A stretch of 64,000 nucleotides of DNA. Source: Archilochus colubris (Eukaryota > Chordata > Aves > Apodiformes > Trochilidae). Positions 51,380 to 64,000 of this stretch are shown one piece after another. A program made the translations under genes and the position numbers. Numbering within the stretch: position 1 is the first letter of the stretch; each line of letters opens with the position of its first letter. The notes beneath the pieces were generated by a model. It saw only the letters and a list, made by a program, of their open reading frames with translations. It was not told the origin of the DNA and did not search any database. The stretch is taken from contig CM041083.1 in the NCBI GenBank assembly GCA_023079485.1, positions 107,448,054 through 107,512,053 on the forward strand. Direction: 5' to 3'.

Positions 51380-51755
51380 TAGACTCGTAGAATAGTTTGA
51401 ATTGGAAGAGACTTTGAAGATCACCCAGTTCCAACCCCCCTGCATGGGCAGGGACACCTCCCACCAGACCAGGTTGCTCAAGGCCCCATCCAACCTGGCC
51501 TTGAACACTGCCAGGGAGGCCAGGGTATGGGGACAGAGCTTCTCTGAGCAACCTGCTCTGAAAAACCTCTTCCAGTCTCTCACCCTCTTCACAGTAAAGA
51601 ATTTATTCCTAATGTCTAGCTTAAATCTCCCCTCTTTTCCAGTGTAAACCCATTCCACCTTGTCCTATGAATACATGTCCTTATAAAAAGTCCCTCTCCA
51701 GCCTCCCTGTAGACCCCCTCAGGTGCTGCAAGGCTACTATAGGGTCTCCCTGGAG
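51380..51755 (-). mobile_element. CR1 LINE fragment, 3' portion, antisense to the plus strand
   Basis: The plus strand reads as the reverse complement of a CR1 3' end: TAGAATAGTTTGAATTGGAA, CTTTGAAGATCACCCAGTTC, CCAGACCAGGTTGCTCAAGG, CCCCATCCAACCTGGCCTTG, then AAGAATTTATTCCTAATGTC, CCTTGTCCTATGAATACATG and AAAAAGTCCCTCTCCAGC. The copy is about 375 bases, truncated at its 5' end (right side), and well enough kept to be unmistakable. It has the same orientation as TIAM1. It contains no intact reverse transcriptase or endonuclease. Confidence 0.92.
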
Positions 51756-54700
51756 ATTTATTTACATCATCTTAGTCTTTTCACCTATTAGCTAGGGATC
51801 ATAAATATTAAGAGGAGGGCTGGTTAGGGTGCAGCAGCTAAAACTAGCCCCATGGGTGTACCCAAGTGCACTGCTCTGGTTTGAATTGCCCAGCACAGGC
51901 TGAGCCATTCAATTTGATGCTGTATTTCACCATCACTGCTGTAGGGGAGGTGACTTCCTAAAGAGGACCAGACAGCTGCAGGCAGTCAGTGATTCAGTGC
52001 CCAGTTTAGTGTCCTATTACAGAAGACAACACCCTTAGCTACCTTTTCTCCGGCATTTTGATTACCAAGTGCCAGATCCTATGGCACTGTGGCAGCTTTA
52101 GAGGCACGAAGAAACCTGAACTTTTTTTTACAACATTTTTGGAAACAAAACCAGAAGAAGTTGGTTCTACTGTGATTATGTAGAAAGACATTTGTGGTGA
52201 TATCAATGTACAGGGGATGTCTGCTGCTGCTGCTTCATCCCCTTTGCACAGAAAAAACTCTGCTGGTGTTCTTGGTACCTCCAAAACTGACCATGCTGAA
52301 GGAGGCAAGGGAAATAAGTGGGGGACCTCTCATCTGGGGAGCCTGAAGACCTTCAGACATTTCCAGAGGGATGCAGTACTGGCTTATCCCTCTGGGCATC
52401 CTCATGTCTTCAGGAGTTGGATGCCCAACTCTATCAGCCCTGTCCAAAGTACCTACCCATCCCTGGCAACAGCCCAAAGAAAATGGCTATCTGCACCAGC
52501 CTGCGATAAGCTGGAAGCATAAATGGTCATTAAGTCAAACACTTCCCCACAACCCCTGTAGGAAATCACAGTAACCCAACCCAGGCACACAGTTTTGCCT
52601 CCCACTCTTAGAGCTCAAGTTCATCCCATACACTTATGTTTAATCTTTTGATCGCTATTACAATGTCATAACGAAAATAAAATAATGGCTTTCAAGTGTA
52701 GCTATTGAGATAATCACATTCAGCCAGAAACAATCAGAAAGCCCAGTTCTTCAGATCTACGATTTACAGTGAAACAGCTAATAGGTAGCATTTCAAATTC
52801 CATTTTGTACTGCTGAATAAATTCAACCACGTTATACAATACTGTCACATCAGGTAGGCCTATTTTCTGTTATTAGGCTGATGAAATAACCAGCAGTACT
52901 TACACAGGGCATGTTCCTGGTCCTGTTGTTTTCTTTACACTTAGCAGCGTCACTTATTTTTAGGTATTCAACAAGATTTTAGGCAAACAGTCAGATCAGT
53001 CATGTGGGGGATGTTTTTCAAAGAAGGGTGTGTGCCTTTAGAGCTAAGGTTCCTTTTTTCTAAATTTTTTAATTCTAGAGGATTCTTTTCAATTGCAAGC
53101 TAAGAATTTCAGCACGCAGCACTCAGCCTTTCTGACAGGTTTGTTAATTTATTCATTTGTGAAGTGAAAGCAAAGGCTGTATCTTATAGCAAAGGTACTA
53201 GATTAAGGCTCCACTCTCAAGCTTAATTCCATGGATTCACAGGCAAGTTTCTTAAATCTCTCTGCATCTCAAATCTCCTTTTACAGATGAAGAAATTACT
53301 TTCCTGTATCACTGAGATAGAGTCAGAATTAATCCATTTATATTGGGTGAGATGCTCAAGCAGGTGGCGTGGTGGTGACAAATAGCTAGTTAGACAGAAA
53401 GGACTGTGCTCAACACCTTATAATTTCATGAGAGAACCAAAAAACACAACATCACTTTGCTTCACATAAAAGTCACCTCTAAAATGAAGTAGAGTCATAT
53501 ACACCTCCTTAAAAGACACCAGAATTAGGCTGATATACAGACTTGTAGGACTCACTCAATTATTTTGAGATAATATTGCAGTAAATTGTAGGTCAGGCAT
53601 GTTGGAATAAGAATCCCTGGCTGCTGGCATTCATCTATTAGGTTTAAAAAGGGAACTCAGATGAAGATAATCCTCTTAATGCTCTATCAGTTTTTCTAGT
53701 AGAGACTCTAAAATGTGAAATTCACTCCAGCTTTAGCAAAAAAACCCAAACCACTATTTCTTTTTGCCAACATCTCAAACCTCAGTTTCTCTAGAACTCC
53801 AGCTGGGAGCCTCACTGAGCCCCAGGAGCACCGACAGAATCACAGAGACCGTGGTGGGGTGGGTCCAGCCTTGCACACCCACCAGCTCCATCCAGGCAAC
53901 TCTTCCATCTCTTGAAAGCCCTTTCATTGGGCAGCAGAGAAAGTGGGTAAGTAGAGAAGCTGGACAAGCCTTCACATACATGTACTCATTTCTGAGAGAG
54001 ACCTCTGGAGAATTTTACTACAACACTCAAGTTAACAAGTTTTGGTACCTCCTGGTGCAAATTGGGTGGTGAAAAAAACAGGCACTGCCAGGAAGGCATG
54101 AAGTTGCTGTCTCTCCCTTCTGTACCAAATTCCAAGTAACATTAAGATGTGACTAACACCTTTCTGCAGACCGCAGCAGGGCAGGAAATTTTATTGCTAT
54201 TTAAAGAATGGATCAGTAGTTCTGGGAGGAATCAAACTTTCTAAAAGCTTTTATCTTCCCCTATTCAAATATACTTTTTTCTTAAGAGAATTTGATAAAA
54301 GCATAACTTCAAATACCTGCTGAAAATGCCTTAATCCTTCATTTCTGTTCCTCAGTATCTTATGCTCCCCAAACCCATACTCTGTTGGATTTGTTTTACT
54401 TCTCTCTCTGCATAATCTAGGATGAAAGCATGTTACACTGAAGCTAGTGAAAGCAACAGGGGGAAGAGGTTTAAAAAATCTGATGCCACTCCCTTAAGCG
54501 ACTCATTTTGGGCTTCAGTGAGCAAAAAGTGCATTAAACATTAAAGGAATTCCTGTACAGAAATAGCTCTCTGCAGCTGGTTGGACTCAGAAAGTTTAAA
54601 GTGAGATGTACACTCTGATGAGCAGGTTCAAGATTGCTGTTAAAAAGCCCGACTACCTGCAGCTTGCCTGTATTCTTGTCTAAATGACAGGCAAGCCAAG

Positions 54701-55224
54701 GATGGCCAGCTGTGCTTCTCCTAAACCCATTCACTGTCCGCAGGACAGTCGCAGTGGGATGGGGGATATGGAGCCACCTCACAGAACACAGGGTTGGAAA
54801 CAATTTCAAAAACAGGATGATGAAGCTGCAGGCTTGTGAAAAGCATGGCAAAGCTCGACCAGGTTCTGGTGGCAAGCAGGATCCACTGCCCCCAACCCCA
54901 GGAAACCCTGGAGCTCAGACTAAAACCCTAATCCCAGTGCAAAGGTGCATGTATTTACAGGGGGTGGCAGGCAGGTCTGTGTCTTGGAAATAAGGTCAGT
55001 TGAACCCAAAACTGACTCCAGAGGCAATGCCTTAGGCTTTTTTTTTCCTCATGCAGATGACAGCTTCAGACTAAAACAACTAAGGCAAAATACACTGGAA
55101 ATGTGCAAAGTACATTTAACAAATATCAGAAAAAACTTTGTAAATGCTCATTAATTCTCAAGATCTGTCTGTGAAGAGTCATCTTCCTTTACAGAGGCAC
55201 TGAGGCACCAAGCAACTATGCCTG

Positions 55225-55310
55225 GACTTTGGGCTGGTCATTGGTGACAGGAACTGATGATCTCCTAGTCCAACCACCAGAACAGACACCCTGCTAGAAG
55301 CAGACAACCT
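55225..55310 (-). mobile_element. Possible CR1 relic
   Basis: GATGATCTCCTAGTCCAACC followed by a CAGACACCCTGCTAGAAGCA-type segment resembles the antisense of the CR1 3' end. It is short and diverged, with unclear borders. Confidence 0.35.
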
Positions 55311-56475
55311 TCTTTATCTCTTCAGCAAATCAACACTGAAACAGACTTGAAAGTGAAATTTTTGGTGGAAGAAAGAAGAGGCAGGAATGCAGCAAAGCCT
55401 TGAATAGAGATCAGGAACCTGAAGGTTTACTTGTATAACCTGACTCAGTATATTTACGTTAGTGTTACATGCATGTCTCATGAGCACAAGGCTTAATTCC
55501 CCTCCCCCCCACAAACAAGACTACAATTGAAAAGCAACCCCTCAAAATTTGAGCTAACAACAGCCTCCACTGGCACCTCCAGAAGTAAACTAGTCCCTGA
55601 GGAACAAAAGGTCATCCCTGGATAGCAACTTCATAGCTCTTTGCTACTCTACATCAACCACATACTACACTGTCCTCAGCCTTTTATTATCATGTCATCT
55701 CTATAACTCTGTACATTTTAATACAGAAGACATTAATTTTTTCTCTCAATAGACCTATTTTGCAGTTCTGTCTGCCTGACCACTCACTGTCTGGGAGCTG
55801 TGGTTTTACTGGGCTCCTCCAATTAACCTTCAAAGACACCAACTTTTTTCCCCCCTGCACATTTGAAATCGACAGCAAACAAACAAACTTCAAGAAGCAT
55901 TTGTTAGAGCACTTCACTGTTTACATTCTCTAAAAACATTTCTCAGATATTCTACATTGCTGAATTATGCAAAAATAGCATACTCCACTGGCATACTTCC
56001 TATACATTTTACAAGCTGTTATATCAGTGGTTTACACCCACAAGGACCATGTCCTCTTACAATGTTTTTCATCTGAGACATCATCTACCCCAATCACTTC
56101 CTGAGAAGTTGCCATAGACCCTGCTGTATTTACACTCCAGTGTAGACTGAAACCTGGGGCTGGCAGCTGCTTCACAGTCACACAAGGATATGTGAACCTT
56201 GGTCCAGGAGTTCATGCAAAGCTGTAGTTGTTTTCCATGTTGTCATAGACTCAGGCTCACCTATTATTTCATTACCATTTATTTGTTGCTGGCAGGGGAA
56301 GCTATACCCTGCTTTGTGCAACGGGGCAGTCCAAGCTGCTCTTCCACCCAATACTTCGGGAGAACGAGTCCACACCATCTGACAAAGGAGACCAGGAGTA
56401 AGGAGGCTCAGCCTCCTGCTTATCAGGAGGACTCACCAATGCACACATGATGAGACTCGTGCCCCTGCAGCACTG

Positions 56476-56555
56476 GCCAATATTCCTGATTCAGAGACAC
56501 CAGTCCCTATTTCTAGCCAATATTCCTGATTCAGAGACACCAGTCCATATTTCTA
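56476..56555. repeat. 40-bp tandem duplication, two copies
   Basis: Two adjacent 40-base copies (56476-56515 and 56516-56555) begin GCCAATATTCCTGATTCAGA and end TATTTCTA. They differ at one base (CCCTAT against CCATAT). This is a young duplication in non-coding sequence. Confidence 0.93.
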
Positions 56556-59500
56556 TCTCTCCAGCCCCATCCTGTCCCAAATCCTTGCCCTTCCCTACAG
56601 TCTGTTCACTGCTAGGTTCTCCCTGCCCCTTTATGCCATTCTCTGGAAAAGAAGATCCCAATAAGGACAGCTGTAAGCTCCTCAGAAACATCAGGGGGTT
56701 TTTGTTGACTGTGAAGCCCCATGGGCACATCAAGGCCACAGGTAGACTGTAACCACCAAGCCTCTGTTTCCCAGTAGTCCTGCCCTCTTCTCCCAAACAC
56801 ACAACTCCAGCCCTGCAGAAGTTTCCACTCTGAAAGCCATGCTCCCAAAAACCCCTTGACTTCTTTCTTTTTTCTTGTTCGGAAGCATAAATCAAAAGCT
56901 GACTGTGGTAGGTACTGCGGTTTTCTCATGCTCCTGGACAGCTGTGTTCTGCTTATTCCCGACATCACTTAATGATATTTTGAAATACAGCCTCCAGATC
57001 TCTGAGTACCTATGTGGATGTGCAACTTTGCCCACTGCTGGCCCCAAGCCTCTGCTGCAAAAGGTGAGCTTCAGCTGAAAGGCATCTGGCCAGCAGACAC
57101 AGCTTGCTCTGCAGCCAAGGAAGGGCTAGGGGCTCCCAGGGACATTGCCAATGGGTCCAAAGTCTGCATAAAGCTCTGAATATTTTTACAAAAGCTCTGA
57201 ATATAAACATATTAAACACGTGTGAATATAAACACAGATTTAGCAAGTCCAAGTGCCCAAATCAACTGACTCCATCTACTTCCTCCTCAAAGCTCTCCTG
57301 TTCCTTCTCATCTCTCTTTTAAAAAAAACAAAGTCCAAACTTGAGGGTATGCTCAGGTAACACATAAAGCATAAAGACCTGCTTTAAACAGTAAACAGAA
57401 ATTGAAATGTCATATATTCATTCCTATGCCTCCAGGAATGACAGCTTGAAGGAGCACATCAGACTTTCCAAATTTAAAAAAAAAACAGGCTGGTAAATTA
57501 CAGTGATTTTTCATTCCATAACAAAGTACACACACAAATAAGTGCTTCCCAGAAAAAGATTACCAAGAAAAGCAGTAAGGATAAAACCATAAAAGCAGTG
57601 AGGAAATTAATCCCACTGGCTTTTTTTGTCATAAGTTTCATTCTGCAACTTTTAACTGAACTGATTCCTGTATTGTGCCTCAAGTCTTTCACCAAGGCTA
57701 TCTGCATTTCTGATGCTTGCTGTCTATGCTTGCACCTCTTACAACAGCACCTCACTAACTGACTACAATGCCATATAAATCAACAAAAATACAACCTTCC
57801 TCCCACTTAAGGAAAAAAAATATAAAAAAGCATTTTCATTGTTGCCATTCTGAAAAAGGGAAAAAAAGGCTCCTTTGTTACTGTCGAAAAAAGCACTTAT
57901 TACTCATTTTTAACCAAAATAACCTTTGGCATGTATTATACATCACTTACAGTGAAAGTCATCAGATGTTTGGCAAAGGTTTCCTGTAACTACTTTAATT
58001 CCCTGAATAAACCTGCAGCGATCACTTAATAATGCCCCCCATCCCAGGAAGCCTGGGAGCAGTTAATGCTTTGGCAGGGTTTACTTCACCCACCTCATGT
58101 TGTGCCACAGCATCCTTGGCTGCTGAGGGGCCTCACAAGTGGGTCTCCCTCCACCAGAGGAGGTGGGAAGTGACTCAGAAACGGAGGTGAGGAGCCTCCC
58201 TGCAGCCAAGAAGCAGCAGACAACCTCTGTTTGGGTCTTCCAGGCTTTGCTAGCACTCATGCAGAACCAGAGCACGAGTGAGGACACATCTGATCCGTTT
58301 GGAGACGAGACTTCAGCATCGAGACACAGCTTTCCCATGACTGGGATAACCCAAAACCCATCTTCTCAGACACTTGCCACAGGCAGGGAGCTGGCAAGCA
58401 GCAGTCATACAGCTGACTTTTTTAAGACTCAGATTGATCACTCATGTTTACTAATTCCAGATTGGAAAGCTGATACCACACAATGTCCTTCAACACTCTG
58501 GATTTGGGGGTTTTGGCAATATTTAGCGTGGTCCCATGCAGGCTGTTATCATGGTATACATAATTTCAGCTCCTTCCAGCTAGGTGCATGGGTTAACGTG
58601 TAAGAAGCGTGCCTATTAAGCTCAAGTGAAATTTGTTTCCTGGCTAACTATTAAAATACTCCTTCTCCTGCACATCCTAGACCTTGATCAAAACCCCTCC
58701 TTCCCTCACCAGGATTTGGTCCCCTTTCCTGCCTGGGGGCTGTGAGGCAGCTGCTCCCAGCAGCTTCCCACCTCTGTTCCTGGGGTGGCCTTGCGCAATG
58801 GGGAGTCTTTGTCTCCATTTCAATGTCTGAGGGCCTGGAGCACACTCTGAATATACCTTCCCCACCCAAGTTAATGCAAATGAATAACAAAGCCATTTTC
58901 AGCTGGGAAGCAGACAGCAAAAGGCTTATTTGTTTTCTCTCCAAGCTGAGGATTAGAGAGACTCTGGCTGCAGCAACACAGAGCACTGTTTGCTCACCTG
59001 GGAAAGTCATCACATCAGGTTTCCAGAGTTTGCTACAGCAGTTTCTAATGTGAGCTGTGAAGCCCCCTCTCACCCAAAGCCCAGCTGCTGCTAGGGTATT
59101 CTCAGCAGCCACACAGCAACACAGTGTATGAAAAGAGAGACCAGCACAAGGGTGCATCCTCTAGAAATGGTGGAGGCAGGTATCAGTGCAAAATCCACAT
59201 GCTTCCCTTTTTCCCCTGCCACCTCTTCTATTTTACAGGCTCCCAAGCATCGCTTTCAGCTTCCAACAAAGTGCTATAGATGAGATGTGAGAAACTCCCT
59301 GACTCATCCATCTACAGCTATGACTCTGTCCCAGTGCCCTATGCCACCTGCTTCTGAGGACCTTATCTTCAGTCACCCCCAGCACCCAGGACAACTGCCC
59401 CAAGAGCTCCAACATCACCTGAAAGAGACATTTCCTAGTACACACAGCTTTGGCTCTGTGAAGCAAGAGGACTAGCCATCTCTGCCAGGCAGCTGCCTTG

Positions 59501-60055
59501 GTCCCCCAGCCCCTGCCTGCCCTTCAGGTAGCTGTGCAGTTCCTTATCACCATCCCCATAAGCTAAAATATATCTGTGCAACAGCACTAGCACTGCAAGT
59601 ATTGATAAATACAAAAACCCCACTGTCTCATACAGTACCATGCAAGATGTTTCTGCTCTTACTATCCAGTATAAAATTCCTTCAAGAAGTGAGGCTTTTT
59701 CTTACATTAATTATATGAAACCAAGCCCACCAGCTCCAAATTGATTGGAAGGAAAAACAGAAATAGAAACACAGAGCAACTTTTCACAAGAAATATTTTT
59801 TCCTGCATCTTCACAAACAAACAAAAGCGTTCCCACCACCATGGCCACCCACCAGCACCACCTCTATCCCCTCCCCTCTGCAGGAGGGGACACCTACACA
59901 GTATCTTACACATTCCTATGTCCACAAGTAATCCACAGGCCTCATCTTTTGACAGACCCAAAACATTCCTGTCCCTGCTTGCAAACACTCATGCCATTGC
60001 AGCAGTATGTACGTCTGCAAGGTGATTTGTGGTCAGGCCCAAGTCAGCTCACAGA

Positions 60056-60103
60056 GGTACTGCTCATTAATTCAGGACAGGTACTGCTCAGTAACTCAGG
60101 TAC
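60056..60103. repeat. Imperfect 23-bp tandem duplication
   Basis: AGGTACTGCTCATTAATTCAGG is followed by AGGTACTGCTCAGTAACTCAGG, after a one- or two-base spacer, with two substitutions. It is non-coding and no function is inferred. Confidence 0.7.
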
Positions 60104-63100
60104 ACCTTATGGCAATGCAAGGTAATGCAATTTATTTTATAGCTTGGTGGAATTGCACCACAGCACACTTGCTGTACTCCTCCTGACAGCATGTACACAG
60201 CTCCTGCAGCCCAACTAACACTTGGCAATTTGTTAAACTCCGCTAACATTATTGTGAGTTTGAGCTCTTAATTGCTGCGTAATCTACACCAACTCTAGGC
60301 AACCCTAGAAAATGCAAGAGGTAAACCACTGCTGGTGTCACATGAGCTAAACTCCAACCTGCCACCCCAAATACAGCTGCAGGGAAGACCCCCAAAGGCA
60401 GTGAGCGAGAGTGGGAACTGCTGTGGGTGCTGCTGGCAGCGAGACCACAGAGCTCCCTGTGATGGCTGCCTTTGCACCAAGGCAAGGCTGGGCACAGAGA
60501 TCCTTCACAGGGCCACAGTGACCTGGGACCCCTCAGCCTGCATGCACCCAGACACACGCACTGCCTAACCAGCATCCTGCTACACCTCTGAGATCATTCA
60601 TTTGCTTTGCTTTAGGAGGGCTTTTAAGCTACCTGAGAACATCACCTTCCAACTCTTATTGAGAGCCTAATTGGAAGTCTCAGAAAGCAATTACACTAAA
60701 AGCACACTGCAGTGAATCAACCAACTACTCATTTCACCTCCAGCCTCTCGCACCAGCCGCAGCACCGGCCCGTGGGGCTGCATTTCCAGGACCTGAGCAC
60801 GGAACTGAGCACAGAGGGAGGCTTCACCCAAGGGAACAAAAACCCCCTGGGAGGAAAAGGGATTTGTTACTTACCACAAAAGCCCCCCCTTCCTCGTGTC
60901 CTTCAATATCATCCCATGGAGAAAGCAAACAAGCGGCAGGGAGCAAGCCTGCTGAGCCAGGGAAAACAGATCTTCACGTATTTACAGTTCAATTAAAATC
61001 TGAGATGTCGCAACCAATAAGAAGAAAAACTACACTCTAGTTCTAGAAACGCCTAAATCTTATGTGACCTATGTCTTGCAAGGCACAATAATAATAAAAA
61101 TATCTACACAATGATTTCCAATTTTTTCCCTGCTTCTGCACTGTATGCAGCACAGCTGGGCTAATCCCATTTCCACTGCTCTGTATTCTGACCTCCTTAA
61201 ACAACCTCATGCTAGGATGTTAAAACACTCTAATCTATAAATAATGTATTCTCCTCATCCAGAGATGGATTACTGGGCCATAAAACTCCCTGGAACACAC
61301 CACACAGTCACCAGTTTATCAAAATAAAACTGAGAAAGACATCAGTAGAGAGTTGTCCTCTTTCTTGCTGAACACTTAAAGATTTGACGCCATCACTACT
61401 CTCACAATGGATTTCTCTTTTTTTAATAAATTGTTCAGTAGCTGGTATTTTATCCTGGTGACTTTTTTTTCTTACCACCCCACCACCACAAGACCCCTTC
61501 TCTTTTTTTTGCACCATTAATCCTCACAGTATGGCAAAAGACCAGCACCACCTAACTAATCAGACTCAAAGTGAAGTGGGAGCCATAAAGGGCCCACTGC
61601 TGCCATATGCCACAAGGCCTTCACACACACTGGAAGTCCAGACCTTAGACCAAAGCCAATCTGTTATCTCAAGCAGGGAGCTCCCATTTCTGCCCCTCAA
61701 TCCTGCTCCTGCTCCAAGTTCTGGAAGGATGCCCAGGAATTCACTGGACCCCATAGTGGGCCAGTCCAGGTCACTCACCCTGCAGGAAACTATCTGTATT
61801 TTCCTCAGGGTTCATTTTCAGACAGCCATTACCTACAACACAAGCTTTAATGTATAACTTCATTTAAAGATAAAGAAGTTTGCTCTAAAGACCAATGTCT
61901 AAGAGGTTTGCTTCTACTGCTACAGTGGTGCAAAACCAATGCCTTCCCTACACCACAGATACCAGCAGGAATCCTACCACTGATTTCCCAGGGCAAAAGC
62001 ATAAAGCTCAAGCAAATCCTTAAACAATGCAAATTTGTGGTTTGGCAGATTTTTTTCTGACAGGCATTCTGGAAAAATGAATTCTTTCTGCCTCTCTTAA
62101 AAGCAGAAGTGCACCCTTTAAAGAGCAAGTTCCCCTAGGAAACATAACCAGGCACGTCACACTTCACCACTTGATTCCTTAGCTCTGTTTGCTATGATTA
62201 ACACAGCAATTTTCCACACATTTTTTGTAATGCACAGATCACTTTTAACTCCAAAAGGATTGGGGAAAACCAAGCAACCCACCAACACCTACAAAACCTG
62301 CTTCTTTCGTTCCACTGCACTAATCACATGTGAAAATTTAAATCACTCCCGCAATATGAAAATGGCATCAAAGGAATTAATAGCTGCCTTGACAATGGGT
62401 TTCTGCTATATTAAACAAAATTATTAAAGCACTAACATTTCCAATAGCTACACCGTGACTTAATTGCCAAAAAAAGGTTCACATTATACTTTGCCTCTGC
62501 ACAGGAGGATTACTCATGGCTGACGGGTTGCAGAGCAGCTCTGAATCAGGTCTGAACGCTACCCGTGGGAAAGAAAGCCTGTGCCCCTCAGGAAACAGAA
62601 GTCATATCCAACATTTCTCCAGCAGCCTGGAAGACAACAGGTCAGGATGGTGAGCTGGGAGAGAGGATGGCAAGCCAGCCCTTTGACAGCAGCCTGGGGA
62701 AGATCAGGGCTGGGACACAATGCTGCCGGCTTGGTTATTAGCCCTAATGCTTAGTCACAGTAATTGCAGGGCCAGGGCTCTGTACTCACATTTCCTGTCA
62801 CCAACCCAAGAATTAGGCAATTTAGATTTAAAGATAGTAACCTGTATATAAAATAACTTGGTAAGCAATCACAGAAGTAACTAGGGGAAAAATGAGCAAC
62901 CTGATACAGAAAAGCTTCCCCCCCAGCCTGTGCTTCTACAGAGGTATCAGATCTTTGGCAACTGCAAGACCCCACCAAATCCTACCACCCTCCTTGAAAA
63001 CGATGGCAGCATTGCCCTTCATAGCATTTCAGCATTCCCCAACTCACAGAAACACCTAACAGAGCTCAATTCAAGTTGAAACCTTTCGTGGGGCTTATTT

Positions 63101-64000
63101 TCAACGATTAAAGAGCACAGCAACCTGTAATTACTGAAAATAAAGCCAGACAGCTGGAGAAGGGAAGCATCGTTAATAAGTAACATGATACTACATTTTC
63201 TCTCCTTGGGAATTTAGCTACTAAGTCCCCAGCACACATTCAATCAGTTGGAGTTTTTGGTGTCTGGAACAAAACCCACTGTGCTTCTACTATCACTGAG
63301 CAGCACAAACCCTGCAAAAGCAAACAAAACTTGAGGACCTGATTAAATACAGCTCAGAGCAAGCAACATCCCCATACACACTAGGGAAACACAGAAGTTA
63401 GGAGAATAAAGCCTTAGAGGGCTTCCTGGACACACAGCATCTTCAACAACATGGTGATGCTACACATCACAAGCACATTTTCCCAGCTTTAGCTGAGCTT
63501 CAGCTGCTCTCATTCCCACACACAATGCAAGCAAAACTTAAGGTCATTCGTGAAGCAGCTTACCGCTCACCATCAACAGCACAAACATCTTTGCCTGTTA
63601 TACTTCCCAAGCCCCGGCTGCCTGTAACAGAAAGGAGGAAGCACCAGTGTTTCATTCCTCTTCTGCTTCAGAGTGGGTGTAACTCATTAAGTTTCATGCT
63701 AAGATGAGATGGGTCAATTGGGTGTGTTTGAAGGTTTGGGCTTTTGCCATCCCTCCCTCCTTCCGTCCCTCCCTCTCCTGATTAATTCCTCCCATCACAG
63801 GCTTCAGATGAACTGCCATTCAGCCCGCTGGCTCCCAAATTCCTAAGGACACCCCTCCAGGTTGACTTTAACACACCAGCCTGGTGTGGTGTAAGAAGAG
63901 CCAAGAACAAAAATAGCCAGTCAACACACAGAGGTGATTTGCACATCAGCTACACATGAACCCCTTCCTCACAGTCCTAAACTCTCTTTGGCATCTAATC

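Larger units (their letters stand above)
46246..64000. other. 5' intron/upstream region, third block (to window end)
   Basis: About 17.8 kb with no recognised gene. It contains the A-rich tract at 48007-48087, T16 at 49978-49993, a CR1 copy at 51380-51755, a possible second CR1 relic near 55225-55310, a 40-bp tandem duplication at 56476-56555 and a smaller imperfect duplication at 60056-60103. Whether it is TIAM1 5' intron or intergenic cannot be decided from sequence alone. In mammals the TIAM1 5' region spans several hundred kilobases, so intron is likely. Confidence 0.6.

Noticed and set aside
60860..60890. Minus-strand GTG|GTAAGTAA, a good donor at 60874 that might end a 5' exon
   Set aside because: A single consensus donor is expected by chance every few kilobases; no supporting promoter, CpG cluster or acceptor pairing was found.
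1..64000. Prokaryotic-style features: operons, CRISPR, riboswitches, tRNA/rRNA, integrated virus
   Set aside because: Spliced exons, CR1 elements and long introns show vertebrate DNA. No direct-repeat array, cloverleaf or viral gene was recognised on reading both strands.

Overview
This window is vertebrate, almost certainly avian, nuclear DNA. It carries the 5' coding part of one large intron-rich gene on the minus strand, TIAM1, which encodes a Rac-specific guanine nucleotide exchange factor. The bird/sauropsid assignment rests on two truncated CR1 LINE fragments (about 6459-6587 and 51380-51755) in otherwise repeat-poor sequence. The species cannot be fixed by eye.

Six coding exons join without a break in frame, reading right to left on the minus strand: 28868-27900 (start codon; residues 1-323), 12950-12503 (324-473), 10072-9900 (473-530), 5843-5619 (531-605), 4175-3990 (606-667) and 1617-1471 (668-716). 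They total 2,148 coding bases or 716 codons. Splice phases match at every junction: phase 0 everywhere except the second-to-third exon junction, where a Gly codon is split after its first base. They encode the N-terminal myristoylation signal, the long Ser-rich regulatory region, the N-terminal PH domain and the coiled-coil/Ex region. From family knowledge, the Ras-binding, PDZ, DH and C-terminal PH domains must lie on exons beyond the left edge.

Layout: 1-1470 is partial intron; 1471-12950 holds five exons and their introns; 12951-27899 is a 14.9 kb intron with a pure 54-unit TTCC (gene-strand GGAA) microsatellite; 27900-28879 is the first coding exon, which is CpG-dense. From 28880 to 64000 there is about 35 kb with no recognisable coding exon, read here as 5' intron or upstream sequence. 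It contains a CpG-enriched patch at about 30980-32240 that could be an alternative promoter/first exon, a CR1 copy, short tandem duplications and A-rich low-complexity tracts.

I found no second protein gene, tRNA, rRNA, CRISPR array or intact mobile element, and no convincing novel biological system. The points most worth checking are the dual-looking splice site and weak donors around the PH-domain exons, the GGAA microsatellite, and the possible upstream CpG promoter.
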